From positions 23,519,417 to 23,583,416 of the forward strand of contig OX243824.1 in assembly GCA_945859605.1 (NCBI GenBank): 64,000 nucleotides of DNA, written 5' to 3'. Position numbers and translations under genes: made by a program. The notes under the pieces are model-generated. The model was not told the origin of the DNA. It searched no databases and was given only the letters and a program-made list of their open reading frames with translations. Numbering within the stretch: position 1 is the stretch's first letter; every line of letters starts with the position of its first letter. The DNA comes from Lumbricus rubellus. Its lineage: Eukaryota; Annelida; Clitellata; Crassiclitellata; Lumbricidae. Positions 13,294-25,568 of this stretch are shown here, piece by piece.

Positions 13294-14395
13294 TTGATCG
13301 CTCAATTAATCTGCCATAATACACATCTATATATATCACATGAACAGTTATGGATGACAATGGCCGAAATGGGTTTCCCTGCACATATCATTGATCTACT
13401 GAACAAATTATACTGCAAACAACAAGCTAAAGTAAAGGTTGCAGGTACACTATCAGGAGGTTTCAGAGTAAAGAAGGGAGTGAGACAGGGATGTGTGATG
13501 TCACCTCATTTGTTCAACATCATGGCAGAGATGGTTATGAGAGAGGCACTGGAGGGATGGCAAGGAGGAATACGGATAGGAGGCAGGGTCATTACTAACC
13601 TAAGATATGCAGATGATATAGTACTATTAGCAGGAACAGAATTGGAGTTGCAAGAACTAACAGAACGATTACATCAGGCAGGAGAGAAGAGAGGTCTGAG
13701 GATAAACATGGATAAAACTAAAGTCATGACACAAAAAGGTAGAACGTGTAATATTGAAATTGGAGGGAAAAAACTGGAACAGGTAGACACCTTTCATTAC
13801 CTGGGATCAATGATAACTGAAGACGCAGATAGCAGCAAAGATATACGAGAAAAACTAGCAAGAGGACTCAACACAGGAACAGCGTTGAAGACAATATGGA
13901 AAAGTCATAATATCAAAATGAGTACCAAGATCAGACTCATGAAGGCGTTGGTATGGCCAGTGGCGACTTATGGGTGTGAAAGTTGGACGATCAGAAAAAG
14001 AGAAGAAGACAGAATAAATGCTTTTGAAATGAAATGCCTAAGAAAGATTTTGAGAGTACAATGGACGGAAAAAAGAACAAACGAATGGGTATTGGAGAAA
14101 ACTGGAACAGAAAGAACCTTATTGAACTCGATAAAAAGAAGGAAACTCATTTACTTCGGTCATTTGATGAGAAAACAGGGGGGCTGTATGGAAAAGGAAA
14201 TAATACAGGGTACGATGTCGGGATCAAGGGCAAGGGGAAGACCGAGGATGGGATGGATCTCTAATGTCATCACATGGATGGAACTACCATTCGAGCAGAT
14301 ATTGAAGGAGACGGAGGACAGGAAAAAGTGGCGAAGGCATGTCCATGAAGCGACCAACCCTCGAATCGAGGAAGGTTAAAGACAAGACAAGACAA
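13294..14395 (+). mobile_element. 5'-truncated RTE-like LINE reverse transcriptase
   Basis: One open frame (13294-14379, 361 codons, intact to its stop) encodes the palm and C-terminal parts of a non-LTR reverse transcriptase. Visible motifs are KGVRQGCVMSPHLFN (residues 61-75), the catalytic YADD (105-108), GLRINMDKTKVM (about 134-145), a YLGSMIT stretch, ALVWPVATYGCESW and a C-terminal FGHLMR...RGRPRMGW region. This order matches the RTE group (BovB-like) as I know it. The apurinic endonuclease and the first RT blocks are missing, so the copy is 5'-truncated; homology seems to begin near codon 18. The stop is followed at once by agacaagacaagacaa, a short repetitive 3' end of the kind RTE elements carry. 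A truncated copy cannot move by itself. The intact frame suggests recent insertion. Confidence 0.9.
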
Positions 14396-17208
14396 TACAC
14401 ATCTAAGAAGAGCCATGCCAGTATTCAGAAATGTCAATTTATTGAAAGTAGTCAATCAACAAAATTACAAGCAAAAGAGTAACAATGAGTAGCTTAAAAA
14501 TAACCAAAGTGCTGGAAGTTGAAGATTTTCTTAGTTTCAGCACAAAAATACCCTTCATCACAAGTACTGAATATCATCTTTGGGATGTACACTTACTCAT
14601 TGTCAGTAGCCAAAGCTAACTAAATAGCAATATTATCAGTAATCTCTCCATCAGGGCAAGGAATCCCCAACCACAAAGTTTACAATTCAGTGTACTTGGA
14701 CTCCCTTGCAAGACCGAGGAACTTAGTCTGAAAAGTTTAAACGCAATGGATACAGTACATGAATTCATTGGTTCAACCCTTCTACAGAAACACACATTTT
14801 GAGCCTTAACTTGACAAGCACCATACAAGTACACCGCACAAAAATTACCTAAACTGAACACCATGGCAAGTCTGCTTTGTTATCAGCTTGTTCAAAGTCA
14901 CAAGTACTTTCTCTGCTGGGTCAGTTGCATAAATTTCCTAAACGTCACAAATCGATCATAGCCTGTTCACAGACTTAAACTTCACAACATCTGCACCGCG
15001 TAGAGATCTTACCATCTGAATACGCACGGTGTAGTGTCAAACATTGGCTCTTTGTACTTGGACATCTATACGTAGTTCACTGGCTACTCAAGCATCTACG
15101 ATTTGGCAATGCATGCTCACTGGGGTTGTTTGATAGAGCCCTACTGCTCACTTTGGATCATCATGGCCATAATTTTTAATTATAGCTCTGCTTGCTCCAA
15201 CACTCCTATTGAGCTGTTGGCTCGTTTTGCGTGTACCTCTATTATGCAGTGTCACACATTCTCTGTGGCTGGTTTAACTGGAATGGAGCTGCGACTCTTA
15301 CATCTATAGGGATTTCTCTAACACATTTCAAACATATAAGATGTCTTTTTCCACCAGGGTGTTGAAGTGTGCTTCAAAAATTTTCTGAACGAATGAAAGA
15401 TCTCTTTGTAATGCATACCAACAATTGTGTAGTTCAAACACCCAAGCGATAATATTCTGCATAGCGTAGTAAAAGCACAGCTCATTCAACCAAAATCGTA
15501 AACTGAAGAAAAAAAACTCAGATCACTTAAAATAACACTTTGCAAAATTCCAAATGCAGCGGGTAACAAGATAGTTTTTGTACATCAATGAACAGCCACT
15601 CCAGGATTTTTAAAGCAGATGCAAACTTCTTCCACGGATGTTTTACTGAGCATAAGATACGCAACAAGTTCACCAATAAAGTCCTGGCAACGTTCGGCAT
15701 ATACAACAATCAATGATGGCTCAACTCCTTTACAAGACTACAGCAGCAGTTGAAAATTGAAATTATATCAACAGTCCGAAGGTGCCAAACAGCAATACAC
15801 AACCTCAAACATGATAATTATACAGTCACGAGTTCATTTCTAGCAAACGATTTCACGTGTTGTCGATATTCGCAGTTTTAAATGCTCCCTGGAATATGAT
15901 TTTACTGGCACTTTAGATTCGTGAGCTGGTTAACGTTTGGAAAAAGCTACACACATGAGAATAACTGTAACAATGATACACACAGACAACAAATAGAACT
16001 AATTCTTCTAGACCGGTCGATATAGGAGTGTTGTTACATATTTCTTTTTATAACGGTAAGTTGAACTAAGCGTCATAACTCCATCCTAAAACAAAAAATT
16101 ATCGGTGGATTGAAATGGTAAAATTTATATAAAAAAGTTACAATTAAAATTTATTTAGAGTATTTATATAGCGCCTCTTCAAGAAATCTCCTCAGAGGCG
16201 CTCTCTGCGCTAACTAGCCGAAGTGATGTTAAATGTTAAAACAACAAGAAAATTTCATCAATTAGCAAAATAAGTCACAGTGAGCCGGAAACAGTCATCA
16301 GTGGCGATCCCTCGCAGACACGTAGAAAAGTTGCTCTGTAACATTTATGTCAGGTTCTGAAATGCATTTGATCATTAATCACACTATTATGAGGTACAAC
16401 GAAGTTGGATATTGCTGTTTGGCAGGGTCAGACCCATACCATACGGAATGATCTCCCATCGGAAGTATTACCTCTGACTAATATTCAAACTCTGTTTTAT
16501 AAATCACTCTAATCATTTTTCTTTATCCATGACTAAAAGAACTACTGGGTAGGCTTCTTTAAGTGGTGCCACAGAAAAAACGAATGATGACAACACAATG
16601 TTATGATCGCAAGTTCACATGATCAGTAATCACAATATCTATGCTGTTTCAGTGCTCAAATTCGGTTATTTATTCATTATGGAGATATACATAGTGCTCC
16701 TTCCTGGTTAGCATTCAGGAGCACTCCAGAGTTCGGACCCAAACTCAACCAAAAAGGGCGATTTTAAACGCTCAGAAATAAAACGCATCTGGGCAAATCC
16801 TTACTTATATCTATTTCTTAAGACATTCTAAATGCGTCAACAATAACACTGCAGCCCTCGCAACATGATTACAAAGACTATCAGCAACTGACATCGACAG
16901 GGTATTACGAATAATTCTGCAGATTGTTTTACAGGACACTCTGTCGTGCTGATAGGCATCATTCCTATGTTCATCAAGGCCACTCACAGCCATAATTTCA
17001 AAGATGGTCAGACGAATTGCTCTGCTGGACAATATCAATATCCAATTTTAACATGAAGATAACCTCAATTTTACCTATGCTGCTTCAGTGCTCCAAATAA
17101 CACACAAACAACATTAGATTAAAATTTTCTTCCATTATCCAACCACAACACATGACTTACATCTGCCTACCTTACATCTCTGCATCTGCAGACACAGGCA
17201 GAGCATCT
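14396..17208. other. Intergenic sequence with LINE/SINE scraps
   Basis: At 15245-15300 a CHTFSVAGLTGMEL-like frame resembles the HSFSVVGPTTWNGL stretch of the LINE tail at 29560. At 16157-16211 there is a minus-strand family A 3' tail (tttatatagcgcctcttcaag and cagaggcgctc). Around 16430-16510 another decayed LINE C-terminal piece is possible. No host gene was recognised. Confidence 0.45.
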
Positions 17209-17279
17209 TTAACCCTTTAATACCGGAGGGTATAGGATTTCCCATGCATTTTACTACCTTCTCGACATTAAAGAGTTAA
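17209..17279. mobile_element. 71-bp TTAA-flanked mini-element
   Basis: A diverged copy of the 11071-11145 element: ttaaccctttaataccggag at the left, the interior ggtataggatttccca, and cgacattaaagagttaa at the right. Confidence 0.8.
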
Positions 17280-17513
17280 ACTAATGACAATAAAGACCAC
17301 CTACCTGAGACTTACCTCAATTTTCATTCAAATCTAACCCGGGGCATTTGATCCTGAAGGCAGTGTAATAAAGAAGATCTTGAACAGATTTAATTCAAAG
17401 ACTGCCTACCAGAGTTACCTGAGACTTACCTTAATTGATAAGGCATACAGGTGATTTATTGCCACATGATCAGGTTCCGGTAACAGAGTTGGTTCCATCT
17501 AAAGCAACAGCAC

Positions 17514-17710
17514 ACAACCACAATATGACAAAGGACACAATCACAATATGACAAAGGACACAATCACAATATGACAAAGGACACAATCACAATATGACAA
17601 AGGACACAATCACAATATGACAAAGGACACAATCACAATATATGGCAAAGGACACAATCACAGTATGACAAAGGACACAATCACAGTATGACAAAGGCCA
17701 CAATCAAAGT
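17514..17710. repeat. Minisatellite, 23-bp unit
   Basis: About eight copies of cacaatcacaatatgacaaa plus gga, with a few substitutions near the right end (cagtatgac) and one inserted ta. It lies ~270 bp beyond the last PRKAB exon found, on the 3' side of that gene. Confidence 0.93.
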
Positions 17711-17981
17711 ATGACACTTGCAAACATACTCATATAAACTTTAATATTCTGACCATAAAGGAGCAAGCCACAACCAAGTTAGATGATTACTCAAATTGAT
17801 TTAGTAAAGCATTAGATGCGGATTAAAGTATTGATTAACTCTGTCAAAACTGCAAACTCAAAGTCGTACTAACAATGGACAATAAAAAAATGCTGGCTCA
17901 AATGAAAAGCAATATACTGCCAAGCAACCTAAATCAATTAAAAAAATAATCATATATTTTAGTTTTTTAAACTAAACATAC

Positions 17982-18115
17982 CAGTGGGGGACTGTCTTTA
18001 TTAAGAATAACTTGGAGTAGGTGCGGGGGAAGAGCGGGTGGACGGTGATGCGCTGTTCCAGGTAACCGTGGTGGAATGTCTTGCGTGAATTCACCAGTTT
18101 CTATGCTCGTAAAAC
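17982..18115 (-). CDS. PRKAB: PRKAB exon 5 (start of ASC domain)
   Basis: Completes S168 and encodes residues 169-212, including IETGEFTQDIPPRLPG and then PPALPPHLLQVILNKD, the highly conserved entry to the alpha/gamma-binding domain. The acceptor is ttgttttcaag; the donor is ctg then gtatgt, phase 0. The following exon, expected to encode the SCDPALLPEPNH-type segment, was not found downstream. Confidence 0.93.
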
Positions 18116-18351
18116 CTTGAAAACAAACAAAAGAAAAAAATTAATGTATTTATGATGTATGTAAAGAAGTATGTACAAATAAATATAAATTTATATACAT
18201 ATAAAAATTAGTGCTGATTAAAGAAGTATGTACAAATAAATATAAATTTATATGCATATAAAAATCAGTTCTGACTCCAAGATATATCATTATACGGTCA
18301 TAAATAGGACTAAGAATAGAAAACTATAAATAACAACAACAATAATAATAT

Positions 18352-18582
18352 TCTTCATTCAATTTCAAACTAACGCAACGCAGTATGATTACAATTCATA
18401 GTATGAACGGATGATCACAAGCTATTACAGGAGTCGAATTTAACTGTTGTTATCCATGCAAGGCATCCATCACACCCTACTGCTCGATTACCAATGTCAT
18501 CTGCTGAATGGAAGGTTGAGTCGACCTTTGGAAGGGCAGCAGGAAGTGATCCCACATCTTGTGCCAGAGTGTTTACCATTAA
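18352..18582. repeat. Unclassified dispersed repeat (family R1), in PRKAB intron 4
   Basis: About 230 bp matching 21658-21895. Shared landmarks are gcagtatgattacaa, ggagtcgaatt, ccatgcaaggc, ctgaatggaaggttgagt, gggcagcaggaagtgatc and gccagagtgtttacc. The frames at 18447-18641 fall in it. It is the size of a SINE, but no clear pol III boxes were seen. Confidence 0.75.
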
Positions 18583-19549
18583 CCTCAACCCCTACCCTAT
18601 TCTTTATGAACAAGCTGAAACAGTTACTGGAGCTACAATAATTACGGACCTCACTCCCTGTATTAGTTCGTCATCTTAGTTGTTTTTGCCACTTCATTCT
18701 CAACTTAACTCCAAATAAAACAACAGTACAAATTTAAATTATACAACATTTATCAGATAATAGTAAAATATATATATATATATATTTATTTATATGGCCA
18801 TTTATACAGTGCCTTAACAAGAATCTCATGAAGGCGCTTAGCGTAGCTACCCAAGAGACCACATTAATCTATGTCATAGTGTGGTTAGAACCCAGACATG
18901 AAACACAGCATGACACATGACATCCAAGTCATTGATCATTGGCCCAGAAAGCACAAACAACATCCACAAGGACAAACCCTGGCATCATCTACTTATGCTA
19001 ATCGTTATCTAGACAGAAGTCAAGTGAGGTAATATAAACACACACAGAGTTAACAGTGTGGCCAATGTTGCCTACAGCCAGACATTGCTTTAGCTAATAA
19101 TAGTCTAAAGTTAAATGTAATCCTAATAATTAAATTTATATAACTTCAAATTAGCCACAACTTTAGGAAGAAAACGTTTATAAAACAATAATTAATACTT
19201 TATATAATGCTCAAATTAATGTAAAATAGAGTGTAGTAATGCAGTTGGATAAATAAAGAATAAACTTAATTGCTTACTTACAAGAGTTTAGAATGATTGA
19301 GTTTCATTAATGTCTGACTGTAGTCACACTTAAGTGTCTTGCCAAAGGCCACACTAAATAATCTCTATGTCTAAAAGCTATCCACCTACTATAATGCATT
19401 CTATATAAGCATAATAAATTACAAATGTCAGTGCTGTTTCAGGAATATTTATCATCAGCATTAAAACACCAGCAGCCTTAAGCATTTCCTGAAAGCAAAG
19501 CAAAGTTCTTTTTCTGGCACTGAATCAATCAGCTCTCGCCAACTCTTCG

Positions 19550-19870
19550 TGAGACTAAATATTTACTCTGCAAGAGAGGACATCCCTCCATGTCACCTCT
19601 CGTGAAACCAAATTTGCTTAAAACTTGTTTCATCAACAGATGCATTTTCAGTTATAATGTTTAGCTATGCATGCGTGGCTTTGAAATCTGCTGTTAAACG
19701 TAACCTTTGTCTAACGCATATAATCGCTCTATTTTTAATACGTGATTGCATTGTATTGTTATCTGTAGATTTATATAGAACCTCTCACAGTGCACCCCAA
19801 TAAGAGGTGCGTCATGTGTAATGCATGTGCGTTTGTAAGATGCAAATAAAGGCTACTTACAAACGTACTT
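19550..19870. repeat. Dispersed repeat with second copy near 46.2-46.4 kb
   Basis: Shares catcaacagatgcattttca, tttagctatgca, aaatctgctgtta and the end agatgcaaataaagg with 46190-46395. The copy here appears to be interrupted around 19765-19815 by a family A-like 3' tail (gatttatatagaacctctca). The class is unknown. Confidence 0.6.
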
Positions 19871-20339
19871 AAACTTTGAATTCCATTCACATGTAAACAT
19901 AAACAATGGCCAGGAAAGACAAATGGAAGTAATGCAGATAGGAATGAACAGTAACCACCTGAGGCTAAACAAAGGATTGCAGAACAAATACAGAGAGAGA
20001 AATGAAAGAGAGGTAGACATGGTGAAATGCATACAGACAGACAGACGGATGCAGCCGGAAGGTTAAGCAATTTCAAAGCTTATCCTAAAACAACACTACA
20101 TTCCAACAAGATACCAGATTTGGCCGTATGTTAAGCAATCAACTGCAGTATGCCTCAAGCATCTTGTACAAATGAGGTAGACTGTTTTGAGGGCACACCT
20201 TGCAATGTGGAGGGAGGTTCAAGCATAGATTTTTAGCATGGATCAGAGTTGATTTCATGCGCATGCACAAACCAACCACTGCTCGCTCTTCCAGCCTACT
20301 GTGCATTGCTTTGCTAACTGATGTCATATTTTGGTTTGT

Positions 20340-21395
20340 AACAGGGCTTAAAGTGTGGTTGGACGGTCATGGACGGCGTTCATGCACTTATTTTCAAATT
20401 TCAAGGCCGTGCTGCCACTTATTGGTCAGCACAGCCTGGAAATATAAGGGGCTTCCAGGCACTTCTTTTGGAAAGGTAGCGGGCGTCCAGACACTTATTT
20501 TTCCACACTTTAACCCTTATAGGGTAACCGGGGGGTAAAAAATAACCCCCAGCCCACTTTTTTCCGTATACTTTTTTTGAATAAAAGAAAATAGACTTGT
20601 GCTTTTGTGACTTTTCCTAAATATGTTTTTTCTTCACAATGTCGTTTTCAGCTGTGCCAAATTGCGCTGCCACCTAGCGGCAGACTAGTGTGAAAAGTAA
20701 GGTTTGATATTCCAGGACTGGATAAATCATTTCTACACTATGTAGAATATTGTAGATGTAAGCATAGTAGTTGATAGAACTGAATTGTTGGAGATATGTG
20801 GTTCTTGTATTTTTGCATATGAATTAGCCATTCTTTGCTGTATGATTTCTATTTCAGGTTGTATTATATTAGTGTAGATTACTAACTTTTGCATAAAGCT
20901 ATCTGAAGAAATAGGTGATTACAACGCCACAAAAGGCGCCGTGGACTCATTCGAACAGGAAACAAAGGGATATACTTGCAGTTACAGGACCAGAAGATGG
21001 CCTCTTCTATTTCTTGGTTGATGCCATGGTGTAAGAAGGGATATCATAATTATAGAAGTTGCAGAATCCAACATGGCGAGATCACGCACATTCAGTAGGC
21101 CTACGTTTGGACAAGCGCCGTGTGTTCCTGCTGGAAGTTGGTCATGAGCTAATCAGACCGCTTATAATCACGAGTCATCATTTTAATTCAAGATTTGTTA
21201 CTCATTACGTTCAACAATGTCCTTGTTTATCATATAAATTAAACAGGACCGAAATTGGTTAAACATTTCCCTAGATTTGACGAAAATAAATTGGGGGTAT
21301 TTTTTTACCCCCGGTTACCAACAACTGTAACCGAAAAAGGGTTACCCTATAAGGGTTAAGCACTGGTTTGCAATATACATTTACTGAATTGCATA
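20340..21395. repeat. Dispersed repeat split by a piggyBac-like insertion
   Basis: The left part (tggttggacggtcatg...tttttccacactt) and the short right part (gcactggtttgcaa) match 24231-24355, where the same sequence reads ctacactttgcactctgcaa without interruption. Shared words include cactta, gccacttat, cagcacagcc and ggaaa.ataaggggc. Confidence 0.7.
20510..21359. mobile_element. ~850-bp piggyBac-like element
   Basis: Begins ttaacccttatagggtaacc and ends ggttaccctataagggttaa, an exact 20-bp inverted match including the ttaa at each end. TTAA target duplication with CCC..GGG ends is the piggyBac signature. Subterminal gggggtaaaaaataaccccc and gggggtatttttttaccccc regions are also mirrored. 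There is no transposase frame, so the copy is non-autonomous. It lies in PRKAB intron 4. Confidence 0.87.
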
Positions 21396-21507
21396 ACTTC
21401 TGGAGTGGCATTATGAAGATTTGCTTAATGAACAATTGAACATGTGGTATGATGCGTGATATTGAGTTAAACTAATCGCCATTAGTGATTTATATAGAGG
21501 CATTTAC

Positions 21508-21619
21508 TTGTATCTCCAACGTCTGCTCCGTCGACTGCCAGCGCTTCAAAGACTTCAAAGTCAGACTCTTTGACAGTCACCTGGTTGTTGCATGAACCAA
21601 ACTCATTGCTCACTTTTGG
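21508..21619 (-). CDS. PRKAB: PRKAB exon 4
   Basis: Encodes PKVSNEFGSCNNQVTV then KESDFEVFEALAVD (residues 131-167). It corresponds to the vertebrate segment from the SQLGTVNN region to DFEVFDAL. The acceptor is preceded by a T-rich tract ending attgcag; the donor is gatacaa then gtaaat, phase 1. Confidence 0.93.
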
Positions 21620-21657
21620 CTGCAATAACACAACAACAAAAATATTTCTTTTTATAA

Positions 21658-21895
21658 TCTTCATTTATTTTTCACACTGACAACAAAGCAGTATGATTAC
21701 AACCGGTAATGAACGGATGATAACAAGTTATTGTAAGAGTCGAATTAAATTGTTGGCAGCCATGCAAGGCGCCCATCCGGTCCTAGTACTCAGTTAACCA
21801 AAATAACTGCCGAATGGAAGGCTGAGTGGACCTTTTTGGGAGGGTAGCGGGAAGCGATCTTACATTCGTGTGCTCTTGGTGCCAGAGTGTTTACC
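21658..21895. repeat. Unclassified dispersed repeat (family R1), PRKAB intron 3
   Basis: The best second copy of the family at 18352-18582. It starts immediately upstream, in gene orientation, of the acceptor of PRKAB exon 4, within about 40 bp. Confidence 0.75.
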
Positions 21896-22120
21896 TACCA
21901 ATGCCCCCTCCAAAAAGAAAAAGCATCCCATATCAGTAGAACTTAAAGAAACCAAGAAAGAAATCTTGTCCAGCAAAACCAGGAGAAATGTTAAACCTAA
22001 AGAAAACTATTCTATAATTTTGAACAGTCCACCCCACCCATCATTCCTTCCTGCTCACCTTCCATTCATTATTCCATACATGAAACGGTATCGTCTGGCT
22101 CTCTGCCACTTTACGCAGCT

Positions 22121-22187
22121 TTAACCCTTTCGCGCCAGACCAGGTCACAGGATACGTATCAAAACAATTCTTGCTGGAAAGGGTTAA
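22121..22187. mobile_element. 67-bp TTAA-flanked mini-element
   Basis: ttaaccctttcgcgccag at the left and ctggaaagggttaa at the right. The outer 9 bp mirror exactly and inner bases partly match. The interior differs from the 11-kb and 17-kb copies, so it is a separate subfamily. Confidence 0.72.
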
Positions 22188-22924
22188 ATAACATTATCCT
22201 ATGTCACCAGTCATCTTGCTGTTTGGCTTCTTCTCGGAGCTTTCCATATTCATCTGTTATTAGCCAATCCAACATCATGCTGGTCTTCCTTCTGTCTACA
22301 TCCAATCCATTTTCCTTCGATGACCGTTCTTAGGAGTGACACTCCTCACAGAATGGTCCATTCCTTTGTCTCTCCCTCTCCCTTTCTCCTTATGTCTCTT
22401 TCTCTCTCTCTCTTATTCCGTGTAACATGGTTTTTTTCTGTCTAATCAACATATGTTTAATGTTCAATCCAGCTGATTATCTTTAGTTTTCTCCCTCCAC
22501 CATACGTCCTCTATTCTCACTATTCAGCCTCTGCTCCATACAACACCAAACTCTGTTTATTTCTCCTCTCCATACCTCCCTCCATTCTATAAACACCACT
22601 TTCCCTAGTTCAATTTTTCAACAATACATAAACCCAATCCAGCCACCAATCCACCCCACCCCAACAACTGTCATAGCAACCAGTCATCCTTACCTGAATT
22701 CTACCAATGCAAAAAAGCTGCACAAGTAATACACATACGTCATTGCTTACTCAGTTTCCTATCTTCTATAAATACATCATGATTGGTTTCCAGAAAACTA
22801 CACAGCGACTGACTCACTAGAAACTAATTACATAGCGATCGAAATATCACGTTACATGCCACGCAGTAAACAGAGCGAAAATGCAGATTCAGTATTAATT
22901 AGCCAATGGGAAGAAATTCGATAC

Positions 22925-23018
22925 CTCTGTTGGATTGAACGTCCACGATCCGTCGACAAGATATTTATATTCATGCGTGCCGATCGCCAAGTCGATGATC
23001 GTTGTGAAGTCTTCATGA
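22925..23018 (-). CDS. PRKAB: PRKAB exon 3 (second half of CBM48)
   Basis: Completes S99 across the intron and encodes HEDFTTIIDL...EYKYLVDGSWTFNPTE (residues 100-130). K117 and W124 match the sugar-binding lysine and tryptophan of the family. The acceptor is ctcattttgtag and the donor is gag then gtatcg, phase 0. Confidence 0.93.
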
Positions 23019-23326
23019 CTACAAAATGAGAAGAAACTACCGGGTACTGATACTTCATGCAAAACAGTTTGAAAAAAGACTTGTGGTTGAGTACACAGTA
23101 ATATTGTAGCATCTCATCAGTATACAGGGTGGGCCCTCCCGACGGTTTTTGCCAATATCTTGACCAGAAGTAAGAATTTCAAAATGAAATTTTACATGCC
23201 TAAAGACAATTCATATTCATACATGATGGCCAGATTTCATCAAAATATTTCAACCAGAAAAAAAGTTATATCACTTTTAGTGAGACCACACACTGCTTTT
23301 GACGATTCAAAAAACCGTGATGCAGC

Positions 23327-23397
23327 TTAAACCTATGCAAACCAAAGTGTACCAAACGGTATGGGAAATCCTAAAACCTCAGTCGGTAAAGGATTAA
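23327..23397. mobile_element. Decayed TTAA mini-element
   Basis: Bounded by ttaaacctatgc and cggtaaaggattaa, with the interior ggtatgggaaatcctaaaac. That interior is the reverse complement of the ggtataggatttcccat core of the 11071 and 17209 elements. It lies 50 bp 3' of PRKAB exon 2, in intron 2. Confidence 0.6.
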
Positions 23398-23448
23398 ACT
23401 GAATGTTTATTCTACATTGACAATGACAGTGTTGTCAAAAAACACTAC

Positions 23449-23624
23449 CTCCTTGCCATAGGTATCCGTTCTTTCCAGCTGTCGAAGCTGCCAGCCAAAG
23501 CTACACTCTTTCCACCTCCAGTCCACCGGAAGACAGTGGGAATTGTTTTCGGTCGTTCTACTTTTGAAGGACTGACTACCAACGGCAGATGCTGATGATG
23601 ACCAATCCTTGATGGCATATGATA
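23449..23624 (-). CDS. PRKAB: PRKAB exon 2 (first half of CBM48)
   Basis: Residues 41-98 plus two bases. The acceptor is a pyrimidine-rich tract ending ctttatag; the donor is aggag then gtagtg. The peptide includes TVFRWTGGGKSVALAGSFDS followed by W90, the signature of the AMPK glycogen-binding module. The frame that is longest by stop codons here (another frame, 23407-23649) is not the coding one. Confidence 0.93.
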
Positions 23625-24230
23625 CTATAAAGCAAAAACAACCAAGCAACGCTACAACTCTCGTGGCTAAATAATATCAGCATAATAGTAATTTTTTAGA
23701 ATTTAGATTTCCTTTTTCATGGACTATTAAAATTATTGACAATCACGCTTACTTCTCCCATATTTTCAAAACTGAAGCTAAATTTGCTTATAAAATATCA
23801 TTAAATGCATTTATATAGCACCTCTTCAAGGGGATACTCAAAGGATGTAAGGAAAACAATAGGCTTATGCACACTATCCCATCATCTTTATTATTGACAA
23901 CTACGTACCTATGGGTCCCTACCCAGTGAAATCTTCCCTTCTGGGGCACCTATTGTTTCCTTACGTCCTATTTCTCCGCACATTGAATCACACCTTCAAC
24001 TATTATCGTACAACGCATAATGTGAAATTGTTTTGGGAGCAATAAATTTTATTTCATTTGTAAAGTAATGTAATTTTAAACCTATATATATAGCTGCTCA
24101 CAGTGCTTAGTGACCACGAAAGTCTGCTTATGACCAGTGCGAGTATCCCAAGAAAAGAAATAGGTTTTGGGCAAAGAACAAGATGTAGAAACGGATCAAG
24201 GAAGAATACAATATACCAGGAAGGCAAGGC

Positions 24231-24355
24231 TTAAGTGGGCTGGATTGTCATGTTTACGCACTTATTATGAAATCTGAACACCATCCTGCCACTTATCAGG
24301 CCAGCACAGCCAGGAAAGATAAGGGGCAGTTCTTTTTCTACACTTTGCACTCTGC
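24231..24355. repeat. Uninterrupted copy of the 20340 repeat
   Basis: Serves as an approximate empty-site relative of the split copy at 20340-21395. The junction reads ctacactttgcactctgc here. Confidence 0.65.
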
Positions 24356-25568
24356 AAGCAAGTAAAAGTAAGTTATAGAGATGACAATAAGTATTTCTGT
24401 GAAGCGTTTTAAAGCTAAATGCACACACTCATTCATGAATGCAATTTACAACATTTGAAATGAATTAACATAAGGGAGATAAAAGCCATGTTGAAATAAT
24501 TGAGCTATGTGATTACAGCAATCCCAGATGCATTTACACTTTACAGTGTGTAGGCAAAGGCATAACATATCATGTAACACGACATATGATACACCTTACG
24601 GCTATCCACAGGTTAAGCAAACAGTTCGTCTTCACATGATATTTCGCTTCAAGTATGCAATCACTCGTGGTGGACTTTGATTGAGTGTATTTTGATACCT
24701 TTCAAAAGCATAGCACATGTGACTGTCCAAGGGAATTAAATACATACCGTTAATACTCGTTAAGAATGAAATGTAGTACGTGTCAACCAGAGCTCTGTTT
24801 TAACTAGCAAACGACCCAGTTACTTGCTTACTAGGGCACTAAACAGCAAGGACACTATATGCACCAATTAACTTTTCACGGATATAATTAATGGACACTG
24901 CAAAATATATGGTGTTAGATTCCCCAGGCACTGTAGGTGACTGGTCCAAAAGTTCTGAAATTTGATGCAAGATTCAGTATCCCTCTGAACTTTTAAACCA
25001 GATTACAGTAATTTGTAATTGTAATTACAAATTGATATTACGCCACTTCAAGAGAGACTAAACAGAGGTGCTCCCGGCCCAACAAAATTCAAAGAGCACT
25101 ATTACAAAATTTCCTAACTGCTACAATAGTCTCAAACTGCATTACCAGCAGTACTTCTGTTAAGATGCTTATAATACTAAAGGTTAGAAGGCCAACTTTC
25201 TTAAAATGGAAACAGAACAAAGTGCAACCCACATTTAGATTTTTGGACAACAGAGTTTACTATGAGCTGCCAGTCTTTACAGGCTAAGAGCTGCAATTTT
25301 ATTAATCCATTTTTATTAATCATATTATTAGATCATTATTAGTAGCACAATAGTTGCTATTGTGATTGCTGCTCATGTGGCCAGTGTGAGAGGTTGGGAT
25401 TAAAATGTTGGGATTAAAATTCCCACCACAATAGAACCTGTGGGAGATTCTCATTTCTGCTACACTTGTGCTCAGTACACTAACCAAATCAGCTTCAATA
25501 AGTACATAGCTGAAAGCATACTATCAATGGAAGACAGATGGCAAAAGACAGAACCTGCCCTCATATAC

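Noticed and set aside
17514..17710. CRISPR-like regular repeat
   Set aside because: Units are contiguous with no unique spacers; a minisatellite in eukaryotic DNA.
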